Positions 47,405-59,772 of a stretch of DNA of 64,000 nucleotides are shown here, in pieces. The position numbers and the translations under genes were made by a program. How positions within the stretch are numbered: position 1 is the stretch's first letter; the number at the start of each line of letters is the position of its first letter. This DNA is from Apostichopus japonicus (Eukaryota; Echinodermata; Holothuroidea; Aspidochirotida; Stichopodidae): the NCBI RefSeq assembly GCF_037975245.1, contig NC_092571.1, positions 3,296,001-3,360,000 on the forward strand, written 5' to 3'. Under the pieces are notes generated by a model. It had not been told where the DNA came from and searched no databases. It saw only the letters and a program-made list of their open reading frames with translations.

Positions 47405-48400
47405 TTTACAGGGTTGTTCATTAATTGGAAATCCTGGTGCCCCAAAAAGTATAAAATTGCGGTTATTAAGGCTTTGCATGAACGCGCACGTAGATTGTGT
47501 TCGTCAGATTCCTTCTTCGTTCATGAATTGCAATTTATTTGACGTATTTTGACTTTAAATGGTCACCCTAGGAAGTTGTTGCATGAAATGGAAATTATAC
47601 TTATAAATTAAGAAAACAACTGGGCATGGGTCCTGTAATTAAATTAGATCATTGGGAGACCAAAGAAAATACTGTTTATGTTAAATTACCATACTGTGGC
47701 CCCAGCAGTGATAAACTCGCTAAGACTTTAGGTAGTTACATTAAGGGGTTGTGTAAATGACAATATACATATCAAAATAATTTTTCTGCAAAAGAAAATC
47801 TCTGCTTTGTTCAATTTCAAGGATGCCTATAAGTTAGATTATGCCAACAATGTTGTACATAGGATAAACTGTCCAGACTGTGATTCCTTTTATGTCGGAG
47901 AAACCAATAGACGGCTTAAGGATAGATTCAAAGAACATCTGATGAGCTCCTTTCGTGGTCAGAAAGGCGCTATTAACCTTTTTATTGTACTGCGCACAAA
48001 CATAATCTACCTACTTTCGTTGAACATCGTGCCGCTATTGGTAAATTGAGCCCCAGTGGTTCCGGAGGAAGACTAAAGAGAGTCTCCTAATAAAAGACTT
48101 AAATGCTGACTTAAATAGAAATGTAGCGAGCTACGGGAGCTATTCTAATCCCTATTTACTTTTTATTGCTGGTTGTTCTATTCATTCCTAGTTTAAAAAT
48201 TCACTAAAAAATGTGATGGTTGTTCTAATCATTCCTAGTTGAAAAAAAAATAATAACTCATGCTTATGACTATTGTCGTCCTTGGATGTATATTAGCCCT
48301 TGTATTTAATTGATCTTGTACAATTGCCTGACGATGGAGTGGTGACCACTCCGAAATATAGCAGTATGTCGTTGTTAAAAATATTCGCTCGTTTATCTTT
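47405..48400 (+). pseudogene. Penelope-like retroelement 2, 5'-truncated 3' part
   Basis: Fragments of a second Penelope-like element lie downstream of the first. A linker reads K-Y-K-I-A-V-I-K-A-L-H-E-R-A-R-R-L-C-S (near 47450-47500). A GIY-YIG part reads V-V-H-R-I-N-C-P-D-C-D-S-F-Y-V-G-E-T with R-L-K-D-R-F-K-E-H (about 47852-47942). A tail in another frame includes F-V-E-H-R-A-A-I-G-K-L. RT is absent and frames are broken. Its 3' part contains the hammerhead-like sequence at 48328-48370. Confidence 0.75.
48328..48370 (+). ncRNA. Candidate hammerhead ribozyme in the Penelope 3' region
   Basis: The core CTGACGA (48328-48334) fits CUGANGA. It is followed by a seven-base-pair stem II (GGAGTGG, loop TGA, CCACTCC, with one extra T at its base), then GAAA (48353-48356). 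Stem III (A-TATA, loop GCAG, TATG-T with one G-U pair) follows and ends with the GTC cleavage triplet at 48368-48370. Stem I pairing is weak in this copy (AATTGC against GTTGTT). Penelope-like elements are known to carry hammerhead ribozymes in their terminal repeats, which fits this location. Confidence 0.6.
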
Positions 48401-48429
48401 TATATTATCAGTATGGAACACTACTATTT

Positions 48430-48508
48430 TTATATATTTATATATATATATATATATATTTGTATATATATTTATATATATTATTGAAAACGTAATGAGA
48501 TACATATG

Positions 48509-48567
<59 letters not shown>

Positions 48568-48606
48568 ATATATATATATATAAAATATATATATTAAATA
48601 TATATA
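48430..48606. repeat. (TA)n-rich tract
   Basis: TA-rich simple repeat at the right edge of the Penelope insert, joining the duplicated flank at the sequence TTACAACACGCACT, which matches copy 1 at about 34955. Confidence 0.9.
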
Positions 48607-49910
48607 TTACAACACGCACTATGCGCGCGAACAAATTTTGGGGATGATAGTTGCTACGCGTTTGGACCCAAGCGAATGTCCACCCCCGCCCCCCCCCCCC
48701 CACCGCCACCAATATTTGAAACAAATCCCGGCCCCTGATCAATAGAACCATTGCAACATTATCTAATTGATATAGAGAGTTTTAATAAGACGTTACACCA
48801 CGTAGCTAACTTAGGGAATATTAAATATGTAGTACTCACATAGTGACTAGATCTACTTATGTAACATTTACTTACTTTAGTAAATTCAAGCAGGCGACAG
48901 AGACAATTTATCCCCGTAGATAGGTACCGAACATGTCCGTTAAAGTGTGAAAAGAAAGGCTAATTAATAACTGTAAAAAATATATATGGAAAGTTAATTC
49001 AGTAAAAACTGATAACGTTGCTCTATATTAGACGCAATGGTTGTAAGTAATGGGAATCAAATAATAATGGTTAATTGAATACCCAAAAGTTCTGGAGGAG
49101 TATGGCAACAATGCGAATAATGGCACAGTATATGGTTACTTCAAGTTATGTATATATTGCGAGTACTCTGAAGAAAATATGATGATTGATTCAAAAGTAA
49201 AGATCGAATGTGTCCATTTGCAGTAACCAAAAATAAGAATAATAATCCACGAAATGTAACTTATTTATAATTATGTCATTTGAGGTTGTACCTATCATTC
49301 AATTTACCACAATCTTATGGTATCTTTGCTTATCCTGTTCGAAGTAAAATTGTAAATTAATTCAATTAAACTCAATAAAATATTTCGACGTCAAGGTAGC
49401 AAAACAAAGAGCTGTTCACGGACTACAACACAAGAAAACGCAACTAACAAACAAATTATTAACAATCTGCAAAATATACCCACGCGAGGAATCCTCATTA
49501 GCACAGACGTATCTATGCGATTGTCTTATTTCATTAACTGGTGACGGAATTATCGTGATAATGGTAACGTAAACCATAAAAGAATGAAGTATCATTATTT
49601 ACATTTCTTATTTAAGTATATAAGAGGCAACCAACTGTTTGAAATGCAAAATTTCAGGTATTTGTTTTACACCGCATAGCATCATGACATGGTGGATGCA
49701 GATACCTTTTCATATAAATTCATTATGGGGACCTATTTAACGAAGTAAATCCCGACTAACATTACTTATTGACTCGTTTTCTATCTCCACCTCCCCCCCC
49801 CCTCCCCACCATCTCTCTCTACGTCAAAACATCTTGCCGACGAATTGTCACAATAAGCTGTATGTATCCACAATTTAATTTAACCTTTTGATGTTAATAC
49901 TCCGATCAAA

Positions 49911-51239
49911 TCATATTACTGCATCCTTTGGTGCATGTTTCCTGCTATAACACACACAGAGCACTATAATCAGAAGACATATTATTACCGCGACCACGAC
50001 CGCGATAATTACTATTCGAAGCGTTCCCGGACCACTCCCATCATTTGAAACGTTTTCATTATTTAAAGGGGTTTCCTCTGATGTATAGTTTGCGTCACTT
50101 GTAGTGAACATGATACTGCCAATAGGAATTGAAGTTGGCGGTCCTCCACGGGACGTCGTAGATCCACCTTTTGTTGGAAGAAAGGTTTCATAAGGATAGT
50201 TGCTTGGTGACCGGTTGAAATGATCTCGGTTCTGGATGTCTTCACCTTCGGTGTTCATTGGATTACGCTTCGGGACGGTTGTGTCTGTTAGTTTCATTGC
50301 CTGAGTGGTGGTTGGACTATCTACGGCTACGTAGGAAGTCTTGTAAGTGGTATTAAAAGCACCCCACTTCAACACACATTTGATCACAGTTCCATTCCAT
50401 TTAAAATCAACGTTACCAAAAGACATCTTTGTCCCGCTTTGGCCGTAAGAAGATTCATTACCCAGTAATTTCGCGTCGAAATCCCAAATAAGATATTCCA
50501 TAAATTCGGATGGATTTACTGTACAAATGAAACTGTTGTCATCATTCCCTGTCAGCGTGATGGAGAATATATCATATATGTCTTCAGTCAATATTGAACA
50601 ACTTCTGTCTGGCTGGGTCATCTGACACTTGAGAGAATCTTGAACTGTTACTGGTGTTTGAACGTTAAAAACATTTGCCTCAACAGACATCATCGTCATA
50701 TTTGTGTTCGACAGATCCCCACGGATGACACTTCCATCGATATCCATCCACTGTATATCCACTCGTGGACGTCCAATTTGTGTGGTACACGTAGCGTATC
50801 CCTGGTCACTTAATTCGCATGCAGGGTATCGAGGATCAGGTATGTAGTTGACAACAACCACGTGGTTACCTGTATATGTATCTGATGGTGCAGTAACTCG
50901 ACAGGTCCATCGACCACTATCAACTCTGGATACACGAGATATAGTTAACTTGAACACTCGCTTAGTTTCCGTCCTATTTACCAGCTCAACCACATAGACA
51001 TTAGGGTCTCTTCCTTGAGTGATGGTGGTGGAACCATTGGCATTTGTTTTTACAATGACATTATCATTTAGAATCCATTCAAATAAATAGTATTGCCCCT
51101 GTGCTACACACTTAAGTGTGACTTGAACATTTTCCTCAAGATCACCATCTGGAACTGACGATACTTTCAGTGCGGATTGATCAGAAAACATGATAAGTTG
51201 ACTAAAAATGGACAACAGTAATATTAGAATCCGATCCAT
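49911..51239 (-). CDS. Three-Ig-domain type I membrane receptor (paralog D)
   Basis: A 442-residue single-exon protein, duplicate of paralog C. ATG at 51239 opens the signal peptide. Ig1: Cys44, Trp55 and D-S-G-R-W-T-C; Ig2 begins Y-I-P-D-P-R-Y-P-A-C with all five conserved Cys/Trp positions; Ig3 ends C-V-L-K-W-G. Stalk, transmembrane helix and tail (H-A-P-K-D-A-V-I) match C, with one extra stalk residue. By eye about 22 amino acids differ in the first 130 residues against about 13 in the next 180. The nucleotide changes in signal peptide plus Ig1 are mostly non-synonymous. The polyA-like TTTATT present near the end of C is changed here. All key residues are intact, so the gene appears functional. 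Ligand unknown. Confidence 0.9.
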   Translation of the reverse strand: MDRILILLLSIFSQLIMFSDQSALKVSSVPDGDLEENVQVTLKCVAQGQYYLFEWILNDNVIVKTNANGSTTITQGRDPNVYVVELVNRTETKRVFKLTISRVSRVDSGRWTCRVTAPSDTYTGNHVVVVNYIPDPRYPACELSDQGYATCTTQIGRPRVDIQWMDIDGSVIRGDLSNTNMTMMSVEANVFNVQTPVTVQDSLKCQMTQPDRSCSILTEDIYDIFSITLTGNDDNSFICTVNPSEFMEYLIWDFDAKLLGNESSYGQSGTKMSFGNVDFKWNGTVIKCVLKWGAFNTTYKTSYVAVDSPTTTQAMKLTDTTVPKRNPMNTEGEDIQNRDHFNRSPSNYPYETFLPTKGGSTTSRGGPPTSIPIGSIMFTTSDANYTSEETPLNNENVSNDGSGPGTLRIVIIAVVVAVIICLLIIVLCVCYSRKHAPKDAVI

Positions 51240-51929
51240 CGTCGAACTATTCGTCCTTGTTTTCACAAGGCAAACTCGTTTATGTTATCAGCATAAGTTA
51301 CAACGGATGTTATGTACCAACATCCAATGCTCTTTCTTATTTCGCTATAAGTTCAACGTTCAACACTATATTGGTAATTGACAGTTCGAATGCTTTCTCT
51401 ACAGCTATACCACCTTCGGGATAGTGTTTGGCTTAAATAATCAGAATTGTAAACAAACCGGAACACAGCAGAGACGCAAGAGAATTTAGTGGTGCCCCTT
51501 CATTGATATCAAATGATACGTTCACATAACCAATTACGTTAACAGTATATCGACGTATATTTGTACACTTCAAACGGTATTTTGTTTCCTTGTTCTGACT
51601 ATATGCTCGAAATGCTGTACTTTATAGGGAATCACCGAGTTATGCGTGTAGGGGAAATGAATCCTGTACGTCACTTGTAACATGGGTGACTATCGTTCCT
51701 TTTACAATTTCGTTTCCGACGTGTCTAAACACGACATCTCATAGAAAAAGAATTACATAGAGATTTTGTGCGTTTCTATTGTTATGTTTGCTTATAAAAA
51801 GGCGCATGTTGTATTTACTAACGGATAAACCTTCAGCAAAGGTCAGCGGAGGTCGAAATTTACATATCGAGTAAACGGCACCGCATGCTTTGAATACTTA
51901 GAACCTTGGTAATTCGACCTTATTTACTG

Positions 51930-54510
51930 TAACATTAGTGGAGGTAACATAAGTGGATATTGAGAAGAGGCTTGACCCAGATCAGCAAATATTTTGCATA
52001 TTATATCCCAACGTTCATACATAATATACGTCGCCATGCCGGAATATAACTTTCCTAGTACCTCTTGTTGTGGATGATAAACAATGAAAGGTCGGTTGAA
52101 GTGCAGGAAGCTCAAAATGGGGCGGAGGATGGAGGAGTGGGGGGTTGCTTGAATGTGAGCCTATACAGAGGAAAATGTTACAGATATGATACGTGGCATG
52201 TCTACACAATCACTTACAAGACGTGGAGGTCAAAGGTCCTTCCATATCAGCAGAGTGATGGTATTGTAGTATTTTAATATGCTATTTATAAGTACAGTTT
52301 GCGTTGAAATTGTAAACTACGATCAATTTAATCTAAATGTTGTAAACATTAGTTTTGCATCATATCATTAACTTTGAAATTTAGCAAAGCGATTACAAAT
52401 AAAGATATAAATCACAATAAACTTGTTACAAACAATGTTCTTCTTTATTTACTAAAGGGTTAATAACTTATTTAAGTATTTACCAAATTATGAATGTTTA
52501 GGTTATTGAAGCTAGTATGGACATATTACAAGGGTTGATCACAGTTTTATACAAAATTACACCGCCGAATCAACGTTCATCTAGTTTTAACAAAGGAATT
52601 AAGTGGGAAATATCTCGTACATAATACGTGGACTCGTCAGACTGGCTATAAGCATTCCCTTATCATTTGTTTGTGAAACCTACATACATATGTAGGAAGT
52701 TTACATGATCTCTACTGATAGTTGGCAAACACAATCATGTTATTGTTATTCGCATGCAAGCAATTTGTTTGCCAATAGAAGTGTTCTAGATTTTCCAAGT
52801 TGGTTTTTAACCCCTAGAAAATTTCGTGAAACATCGAATATGCATCTATAGGAGGAGGAAGTGTTTTTCAAGTCAAGCTTCAAGATGAACTTAAAGAATG
52901 GAATGCCCTAAAATAACAGTTAAGAGAAGATGTCCGAGTGTAAAGCGGACGGCAATGACCTTTTCCTATATCAGCAAGGGGATTTTACCGGTTCTGCATG
53001 AGCTGAGTTCTCTAGCTTTCAGAAGAAAAAAATCATCGGTGAACGGACACGCGCCATATGTTAAAGGAAATACAGCATATGATCATGTTGACTCTCAACG
53101 TTGTCTCTAATGAAGGATACGCCATCGTGCCATTAGTAGAATGGAATGAACGTTCGTATACTGTACTCTCTGAGTCACATTCATAGGATGAATTAAATCT
53201 TCAAGAGCGCCATTTTTTTTATCAGTTCACTTAATGTTCAGAAGGTTTTTCTTATTAAATGGCAGAAATCTGAACCCAAAAGCTCAAGCAGCTGCTGTAA
53301 TTGAATACTCTTAAATTATCGCATTTGACGATCAGTTTAAAATGTATGATATCATAAAAGTTATGATATTATACATTTATCTCTATGCATTACAGGTCTG
53401 TCGATATTGGATGCTTTATGGAATTAGATTTTTGTGTCTTAATTACCAATGAAAAAATGTAAGAAAAGAAAAAAATTACGTACATATTCAAATGACCAAT
53501 TGAAATGACTAAGTAATACTGCGTTCGTTGCAGTAGAGACAATCTAGAAGCAGTGTTTATGTTGTTAACACTGGGAATGTTTGAACAGTGCTTAAAGATT
53601 GTTAACAGGATGAATACGAACTAGACAGCACGCTGACAAATCTTCCCTTATATTTATTATTTTATACTCACGATTCAAAACCATATGGCGGTGGTTGTGC
53701 TTGCTTACCTTTAAATGAATAATGGGGATTGAACAAATTATAAGCAAGATAGGAATTTCCATATTATATGTAATTAAGGATAAAATTAGCACGAAATTCT
53801 CACAATGTTCATACTTTCGAGGAGGAAAATATGTAGTTAGGAACTCTCATTTAACCATGTATGTCGACATTGTCGTGTACGGAATGATATGGATTTATTA
53901 AAGCTCGTAGTTCCAGTCAGAGCTAGAAAATGTGTTAAACTAATGTGACGGTCATAAAATTGATGATATAGTTATAGAATGTTATTACACGGATTCTAGT
54001 TAACTTGTGTTGGCTAAGTTAGAGTATAGATATTGTAATAATAGAACATCAGTTAGTAACGTGACGCAATATTTGTCGTTTTACTATATACTCAATCAGT
54101 ACCATATTTATTTACATTTATTCAGTTGTCGTGGCGTCGGCTTGGTCTTTTAGCGATGTTGGCGACATGTAGATGTCATGCACCCTTCAGTTGTTCGTTT
54201 CTTATAGGACTTTTGGCTTACATCATGATGTGTAATAGATGTTCTTTTCAGCGGCATTTAGCTATGGCCATACGATCATGTGTAAACGGTACACCACTCA
54301 CCAGCCTTTCACCTGATCAAGTATATTATATAGTCCCTTTCCGAAGGGACGGTTACAGTATAGAGTCAAGGGGAATGGGGTTGAGAATGGATGAAGTTAT
54401 TTGTTTTTTCGTGCCCGGGCTCTATGTTCAGCCGATTCACAAAGAGATTACAATAACTATACTGTGAATCATAAAGATTTGTACCACGGTAAAAAACTGA
54501 GTCGAGCACA
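51930..54510. other. Non-coding stretch right of the duplication
   Basis: AT-rich, with a small hairpin near 53345-53376 (GTATGATATCATAAAAG...). Short open frames near 52065 and 52898 show no features. No gene supported. Confidence 0.4.
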
Positions 54511-54513
54511 ATT

Positions 54514-54634
54514 CGATAGCATGTGTTATTAAGAACTGAGGATACGTGTAATCCCAACAAATGCATCACACTAGATTTGTTGGGGTTCACGTATCCTCAG
54601 TTCTTACTGTAATCCTTATAGCACATGCTACCGA
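54514..54634. repeat. 120-bp foldback element
   Basis: The ends CGATAGCATGTG and CACATGCTACCG are inverted. An inner pair of arms of about 31 bp (AAGAACTGAGGATACGTGTA at 54531 and its near complement ending 54605) encloses a 12-nt loop. No core microsatellite and no ORF. Confidence 0.75.
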
Positions 54635-54639
54635 TATAT

Positions 54640-57600
54640 AACACTATCCAGTTATGTATAGTAGTAACTGACGTGATCTCTGTGAGTATCGGGTGTTATG
54701 TTTGCTGTCTTTTCCTAAAAGGTAGTGGGTCTGATGCATGGGGCCAAATATGAGCAGATGATTTTACGTCTCATATGTTAGGAGAACTCTTCTCATTCCT
54801 CCAATGTGTTGATTCATGCAAACTAGGACAAATGAAAAGCTCATTTCTGTTTTCGAAACAAAGTAATGTTTCTATGTCGATGTTGAAAGTTAGCAGTTAA
54901 TTGATCAATGATGCAACCACAGAAAACTTTAATTCATATGTGATTTATTTCCAATCAGTTTATAAACTACAAGTTAAAACGAACATTCACATCTAAGCAA
55001 GGATGAGGAAATTTAAGGAAATGGATTCGGAGCACAGGGGTACCTTCAATTAGGCCTGTAGCGTTACTTAGTGGGTATAGGCTTTACTAACTCCATATAT
55101 TTGGATTGCATCGTAGATCAATATTTCGGTTGAGATTTCTGGAAGATTTATTTGTTAGAAGTGTAAAAGGGTTAGATCAAAACGGCCGGCCTTTAACCTT
55201 AGAGTATTGGCTATATCAGTTCTTTATTAGGCAGAATTACTCGTTGCTCTAAGAAAGTGGTACGATTGCAAACTTAGGCGAAAATGCACTTTGACAACTT
55301 GCAGGAAATGTAGTCAGGAATATTAAACTATTAATTCGATATCCTGAGTAATATTGGTTCTGTTGTAATTAAACCAACACACAGGATTTAATTATCGTAG
55401 GTAGCGGAAGGACCCAGGGCATGACTAATCATTGTGCATGGATTAGCTTCCAGCTGATCTCTCCGCTTAAATAAAAAAAGCAAAAGGGTCAATTATAAAT
55501 GCTAAGTATAGCCCGTGAGGCAGTGAGATGAGTTGCATTATTACATAATAGATCTGATGCTCATGAGCGAGTGGGTGAGTGTCCGATACCGGCTATTTAT
55601 TATCATATACTTTTTGTTTTCATATTTTATTTGTTATTATTATTTCATATATTCTGTGGTGAACTATTCTCATACATGATTATTAAATTCTGAAAATATT
55701 CAGCTCACATTATTTCCTTAGTAGATGCTTACACATTTATCAACATCTTACTAGGCTGGTATGAAGTATGATTCTAAATGATTTTCTTTAGTATAATGCA
55801 TGTTCAGTAATAGTAAGATTGCCGAGAAAAATGCGTCTAACTAACCTATACCTTGGAGGCAATGTTTGATCACATGGAATGTTTAAGCTATGCAGAAAGA
55901 GTTGTGGTACATAGCGCCAGTTTATCTTTGAAGGAGGTGTTTCCCAAAAGCTAACATTGTAAACACAAACATCCATGTTCGTGCTAATGTTGCGATAACA
56001 TTGACAGTAATATGTCATGAGCACCATCTCGAAGATTAGTCGGCATGTCAACTTAAACTGCTTCAAGTTAAACCCTTGCATATTGTTTCGATATAGCGTG
56101 GACATTATTCTCGCATCCGTATGGTGATTTTAACTACCTGCGGGAGGCCTACGGTCTTCCCCATACCAAAATTGAATCCTGTGGCTAAAGTCATCGTTTA
56201 ATTGGTTTACATGCGACCGGTGGAAATAATTACCGAATGAAGGAATTGGTCTCAGCGTGCTCCACACGGTTTTAAATCACACACATGCGAAACCCAAAAT
56301 ATTAAATTTCGTCAACAAATTGTATGCACGGTCTATCAACCTGTTGTTGTTATTGTTTTTGTTTTGAAGACTCTCAAAGTATGTTTCTGCAGTTCCCCCG
56401 CCTCACTTGGCACCTATCCGTTTATTGTTCTGCTTGTGTATACACGAACCATGTTTGGTAGCTGTACATACTGGTATTGCAAGCTCCACTGCATAGGTTA
56501 TCTTTGTCCCCAATTATTATGGTTTGTCCGAAAACGTTCTTAGTTCTCTGTTAGGTTTATGTAAAGGAAGTACGAAAATAAACATAGTCAAGGAGGATAA
56601 TCACATATATAACTATCATTAGCTAAGGGTAATTCAAGTGTGATGACATTCCGCAACACGCACCAGTTACGTTCCTTTGTGCATTACAGAAGGGTTGCAA
56701 AACAAGCCAAGGAAGCTTGAGAGAAATGAAGTCATTAGTTAGGCGGTTTAAACGTCAGTAAGTCAGAACTATTGAGGCAATATTTGGACAAGATATTCTT
56801 CTTCGAACTTGCAACAAGACATATTTGGGTATACACGTCATTATCTTATTCAATGTTTGAAGGATTAATAAATCAAGATTAGTGATCGCGGCAAAAGGGA
56901 TAATCCGGTACCAGCCAATGTAACACTTATCTTAAAAGGGGAAAATATTCAATAGTGTTAGTTGAAATCAACTACATAAGGAAATATTTCCTTTTATGCA
57001 TGTGTTCAATATTACTGAAATATGTTTGACGAAGAATTTCAGAATCGAATGTAAATATTATTAAACTTCTATGAGAATATGTCATTCTGAATCATTACAA
57101 AATTTATTTGAGCAACACTGGGTAGGTATGAAAAACGAGGAAAGTAGTTAGTCCAACGCAAAAGACAAAATGTGCTTTAAAGACCTCCTTCTTACCATGG
57201 CAGAGCGTGTATTTATTATTTCAAATCAACCCAAAAAGTAGGGGAGTATGGAATGTAAGCTATTAAAAGCTTACAGATGTTATTGCTATGCTAAACGAGT
57301 TCAACCTGCTCTAATGTTGATCTGCAATTTTCCCTTATACTGTAACTTAGTAGCTACTAATATTAATAACATGATATTTCTCTTTTGTAGGTTAGAGGAT
57401 GTGGATCTGTAAACATTCAACTTACAATTGAGGAAAAATAACTTGACATTGTTTGTTTGAAATTCTCGCTCCAAACTGGAACAATGGCGAATTAGCGTTA
57501 ATAGAGCAATTACTGCATATAACTCAAGTGGTTGCATCCGAATAATTTCCTCCCTGTGGTCAATGATAACAAAAAATTTGCTTCTTTATGTAACAATCTT

Positions 57601-58140
57601 GTTTGCCTCTTACGTTTCGTTATATAGGTTGCCGGAGGTATTAAAGCTGTGCGGTTCGAAGCAAAGGCGTAACGAATATAACAACATTTCATCATTTACG
57701 AAGGAAGGTTCATTTCACTGTTTGGTTGTCTTGATTTTTTACCGGAGGGGTTGGTTGATCAGTAAAAATAAAAACTAATCCCGAACAACTAATCAAAGGT
57801 TTACCAACCCATTGGCTGGCGTTGTCCTTTTTTGTGGTGACATATCATTATCGGTATATTTCAGTAACGAAGTAATCATACTTAATTTATAAATTGTAAT
57901 ATAATTTAGGCAGTGACTGAAAAGTGAATCATCTTTACCGATACACCAGTACTGAAATAGAGCCATTATTTTCACTCGGCAACACGGATACTTTCCGAGC
58001 ATGACATTTCCAAGGCCGCGACCAACTTGAGAGGATAATTTCAATAGCCCGCAAATATCTTTAAAGTATATCAGATTGCCATCTTCAATTGGAAATATTT
58101 AATCCAAGTGGAGTTTACAATTACACCGCACTGTTGCACC
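54640..58140. other. Intergenic region upstream of Ig gene E
   Basis: AT-rich without supportable genes or RNAs. No obvious promoter element was located, although transcription of gene E should start in its last few hundred bases. Confidence 0.4.
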
Positions 58141-59772
58141 ATGGCAAGTTTCTATCTTCTTGTCTTAAGTTTGTGTATGATAACTTTCCCAATCTCTTCT
58201 GGAAATATTGTCTTGATTCGCAATCTTGGAAGGGACGTATTCTGGGAAGGAGGTGGACCCATCGATCTGAAATGCATCGTCAGTTTAGATCGATTCAGTA
58301 ATGTTTACTGGATCAAAGACAACTCATCGGTCTGGAGTCTAAATAATGAATTTCTGATTGATCTCAGTCCAAATCATGCTATTTCTCAAGGTATTGGAAG
58401 ATCGGATAAGAAATGGGTGAGATTATATATTGAAACTGCCCAGAGGAAGCATTCTGGCTCTTACAAATGTGTAGCGGAGGATCCTCATGCTAATGAACAG
58501 GTTGAATCTGAGGTCAAAATACATGTCAACTACGCTCCACAGCAGAACTACCCGCAATGTCGTATTGAAGTTAACCGGCAACTTGATGTACCACAACTAA
58601 CCTGCTTGTCCGAACCAGGGTCACCTGAGGTTATTCTTGAATGGACAATAGACGGCAAGAACGGGACAAACCTCCCCAGTCGAAAGCTTCTTGAGGATAA
58701 TATCCTTAAGCAAATAGTACATTTTGGAGACGTACCATCACCAGAAGGACCAACTGTCGTTATTTGCAGCATGTTCTTAGAACATTATGGTGCTCTACGA
58801 TCATGTCAGATCGATGTGAGTGAAATGTACAACTTTAACACATCTTTTGAAATCAATCCGCCACCAACGAATGAAGTAATGCTGGGACAAACATACAATG
58901 GAACTTGTTCATCCTCCCTGTCTCTTGCTCACTTTATGGTGACGTTGCAACTACCAAACCGAACACCTCACCAAATGCTGACACGTCAAATTGACGATGG
59001 CGTAGCTGTTCAGATCGATGAGATCACACTCGAGTACGACGGAGCTGTCCTCTCGTGTCAAATTGGTTGGGGTTTTCTCTATGGAAGAACGAAAATAACC
59101 CAAATAACGGTAAGCCAGGTCGACACGACTAAGGTACCGACTGGAACAAGTATCGATAGAACATCAAATATCATCTCTCACAGACACCAATTAACGTCCA
59201 AAACAACGTCAAAGGCGACAGATAAAAGGTTAGCTGAGGGGCTAAATTTGCACGCGACGCGTTCATCTGAATCTCCGAACACAATGGCAGACGGAAACGA
59301 ACTTTCCCAAAGTCCACATCATCAAATAAAATCAACTTATGCGACCAGATTGAGTACACTTCGAGGGACATCGCCTCTTAACAAATATGAAACTCCGATC
59401 ATTTCAAATAGCTATGACAAGCTTTCAACGAGATCACCCCTCATTTTAACGGACGGTGATAACGGAATTCAACCAACAAAATATTCTCCCAGCAGTGATT
59501 CAACGGAATACATACCTATATCTAATCCGTCATCTTCACCGACTGGAAACCATCACATAACATCTCAACTTGCTCTTAATCCAGTCAGACCTGACATTCC
59601 ATTGGAAAGTCTTAATGACATTAGTCCTAAACATGACATTCTCCTATACGTTTTGCTCATAATCTCGGGTTTAATAACATCAATTTTGATTATTGCTTTA
59701 ACATCCGCATGTGTCCTAGGGAGGTGTTATTTTCGGAAACGTCAACATAATCCAAAGGCAGTAGTGACTTAA
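58141..59772 (+). CDS. Three-Ig-domain type I membrane receptor with long stalk (paralog E)
   Basis: A 543-residue single-exon protein. The ATG at 58141 sits in a strong context (CACCATGG) and opens a signal peptide (1-20). Ig1: Cys45, Trp57 and H-S-G-S-Y-K-C ending at Cys110, so the R-W-T-C of the other paralogs is replaced. Ig2 begins Y-A-P-Q-Q-N-Y-P-Q-C with Cys140, Cys155, Trp168, Cys209 and Cys222. Ig3: Cys256 and Cys306 ending C-Q-I-G-W-G. A long Ser/Thr/Pro/His-rich stalk (about 325-495) should be O-glycosylated. Transmembrane helix about 499-524, then a basic tail ending N-P-K-A-V-V-T, similar to the C/D tail. It is the most divergent family member and may lie nearest the ancestral form. 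No signalling motif seen. Function inferred only from architecture. Confidence 0.88.
   Translation: MASFYLLVLSLCMITFPISSGNIVLIRNLGRDVFWEGGGPIDLKCIVSLDRFSNVYWIKDNSSVWSLNNEFLIDLSPNHAISQGIGRSDKKWVRLYIETAQRKHSGSYKCVAEDPHANEQVESEVKIHVNYAPQQNYPQCRIEVNRQLDVPQLTCLSEPGSPEVILEWTIDGKNGTNLPSRKLLEDNILKQIVHFGDVPSPEGPTVVICSMFLEHYGALRSCQIDVSEMYNFNTSFEINPPPTNEVMLGQTYNGTCSSSLSLAHFMVTLQLPNRTPHQMLTRQIDDGVAVQIDEITLEYDGAVLSCQIGWGFLYGRTKITQITVSQVDTTKVPTGTSIDRTSNIISHRHQLTSKTTSKATDKRLAEGLNLHATRSSESPNTMADGNELSQSPHHQIKSTYATRLSTLRGTSPLNKYETPIISNSYDKLSTRSPLILTDGDNGIQPTKYSPSSDSTEYIPISNPSSSPTGNHHITSQLALNPVRPDIPLESLNDISPKHDILLYVLLIISGLITSILIIALTSACVLGRCYFRKRQHNPKAVVT

Noticed and set aside
54126-54467. 113-codon open frame
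   Set aside because: It lacks a supported start, has no family features and is at the upper end of chance length.
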